From contig DDTZ01000081.1 in the NCBI GenBank assembly GCA_002344565.1, forward strand, positions 1-5,343: a stretch of DNA of 5,343 bases, written 5' to 3'. This DNA comes from Bdellovibrionaceae bacterium UBA2351. Its GTDB lineage: Bacteria > Bdellovibrionota > Bdellovibrionia > Bdellovibrionales > Bdellovibrionaceae. The position numbers were made by a program, and so were the translations under genes. Of the stretch, positions 4,487-5,343 are shown in pieces (the first letter of the stretch is position 1; each line of letters begins with the position of its first letter). A model generated the notes under the pieces. It saw only the letters and a program-made list of their open reading frames with translations. It was not told the origin of the DNA and made no database searches.

Positions 4487-5343
4487 AAATCATCTCCAGT
4501 CGATATCGCAAGGATTGCTTTTTCTATTTATGCTGAGTCCTTTTTTAGTTCTATTCTGGCATTTTCAAATAGCTGCCCGTTGGGACTGGGGCGAATTTTT
4601 ATGGGCCCTGAAGAACTCGATCTGGCAAGGGTTCTGGTCTGGCGTTCTGTCGTGTATTGGTGGTTTGTGGTTAGCGCTGGGTTTAATATTTTGTGAGAAT
4701 CGATTTTCCCGTTGGTTTAATTTTAATATTTTTTTTCTGCTTCCGAATTTCTTGCCGAACCTATTTGTCCTGATTGGACTCATGAGTTTGATTGATCCGT
4801 TTCCGATAGGCTCAATCGGGGTAGTGATCGTTCATGCATTTATCAATTTTGGATTGTGTGGGGTGATTTTAAAAGAAGTCATGAAGGCTAAGTTATCCAA
4901 GTTATCCGATGTGTCGTTTATTCTGGGGTCTAGCCAGTGGCACTTTTATTCACGTGTACTGTGGCCCCTGATTCGCAAAGATATTCTCCAGGTTTTTTTT
5001 CTAGTATTTGTGACGACGTTTAGTAGTTTTGCTATACCGCTTGTAGTTGGCGGAGGTAAAGGGATCAATTTAGAAATTCTCATTTTTGAAAAAATGAAGA
5101 TTTATAATGATTGGAGTACAGCGGTTTTAATATCAGGAATTCAATCATTACTACTTTTCGCGTTCTCGCTAGTAAACTTTAACGCCACTACCGTAGTGGA
5201 CGTAAATCCGCATCTGCAAAGTCGCTTTTTGGAATCGCGCTTAAGTTTTTATCTTTTTTTCTTTTTATACTTGGTTTTCTTTTATTCATACTTCAGTGGT
5301 GTGTGGGAAGGTATCAGTAGCTGGGCTGATTTTGAATTGTACT
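4476..5343 (+). CDS. thiP: Thiamine ABC transporter permease, N-terminal part (cut by window end)
   Basis: The frame is open from ATG 4476 to the window edge, giving 289 residues without a stop. It follows E. coli ThiP closely: LKNSIWQGFWSGVLS at 45-59, the cytoplasmic EAA-type loop LGSSQWHFYSRVLWPLIRKD at 150-169 (E. coli has LGMRSWHFFRFVEWPWLRRQ), and SSFAIPLVVGGGKGINLEILIFEKM at 183-207. Hydrophobic segments lie at about 13-31, 50-72, 82-106, 112-133, 170-193, 216-235 and 256-275. ThiP is normally a fused two-half permease of about 530 residues, so the second half with its own EAA loop should lie beyond the edge; segment 256-275 is where that half begins. The start overlaps the thiB stop by 11 nt, with GGGG at 4464-4467 as a possible ribosome site. 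The ATPase thiQ would be expected next. Confidence 0.88.
   Translation, partial: MQNRNHLQSISQGLLFLFMLSPFLVLFWHFQIAARWDWGEFLWALKNSIWQGFWSGVLSCIGGLWLALGLIFCENRFSRWFNFNIFFLLPNFLPNLFVLIGLMSLIDPFPIGSIGVVIVHAFINFGLCGVILKEVMKAKLSKLSDVSFILGSSQWHFYSRVLWPLIRKDILQVFFLVFVTTFSSFAIPLVVGGGKGINLEILIFEKMKIYNDWSTAVLISGIQSLLLFAFSLVNFNATTVVDVNPHLQSRFLESRLSFYLFFFLYLVFFYSYFSGVWEGISSWADFELY

Noticed and set aside
4565..4783. Minus-strand open frame of 72 residues within thiP
   Set aside because: It is antisense to the transmembrane part of the permease and rich in Asn, Gln, Lys and Pro, as expected from a reversed hydrophobic coding stretch.

Overview
The window comes from an AT-leaning Gram-negative bacterium. 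The protein set (Cys-type glutathione peroxidase, ElbB, a Ddl-type ligase outside any visible division cluster, a DoxX-like protein, a thiBPQ-type thiamine importer) and the codon style would suit a Bdellovibrio-like predatory bacterium of lower GC content. That placement is an inference from general resemblance, with moderate-to-low confidence.

Layout. Positions 1-26 hold the last codons of a plus-strand gene. They match, base for base over 24 nt, the 3' end of the glutathione peroxidase gene lying tail-to-tail with it at 144-629 (minus strand). The upstream gene is therefore probably a second, convergent glutathione peroxidase. The 117-nt gap between them holds a GC-rich hairpin. A 78-nt divergent spacer (630-707), containing a 15-bp near-perfect palindrome, separates gpx from a plus-strand pair: elbB (708-1361) and, 8 nt later, a D-alanine--D-alanine ligase-family ATP-grasp gene (1370-2398). 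After a 131-nt spacer with an AU-rich hairpin comes a small four-cysteine zinc-ribbon-like protein with a GTG start (2530-2736). A 226-nt gap without recognisable genes follows.

The last block is a tightly packed operon: a four-helix DoxX-like membrane protein (2963-3445), a thiamine-binding protein of the ThiB/TbpA family (3446-4486) and the N-terminal half of its ThiP permease (4476 to the window end, incomplete). DoxX and ThiB lie in the same reading frame with only one TAG codon between them, and thiB overlaps thiP by 11 nt. The ATPase gene (thiQ) would be expected beyond the right edge.

Functionally, the left part concerns peroxide and carbonyl defence (Gpx, ElbB) and peptidoglycan precursor synthesis (Ddl). 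The right part concerns thiamine uptake across the inner membrane, with an unexplained DoxX partner. No mobile element, CRISPR array, rRNA or tRNA was seen. The most unusual points are the inverted repeat joining the two convergent peroxidase ends and the single-stop, same-frame DoxX-ThiB junction, whose predicted topology would suit a membrane-tethered binding protein.
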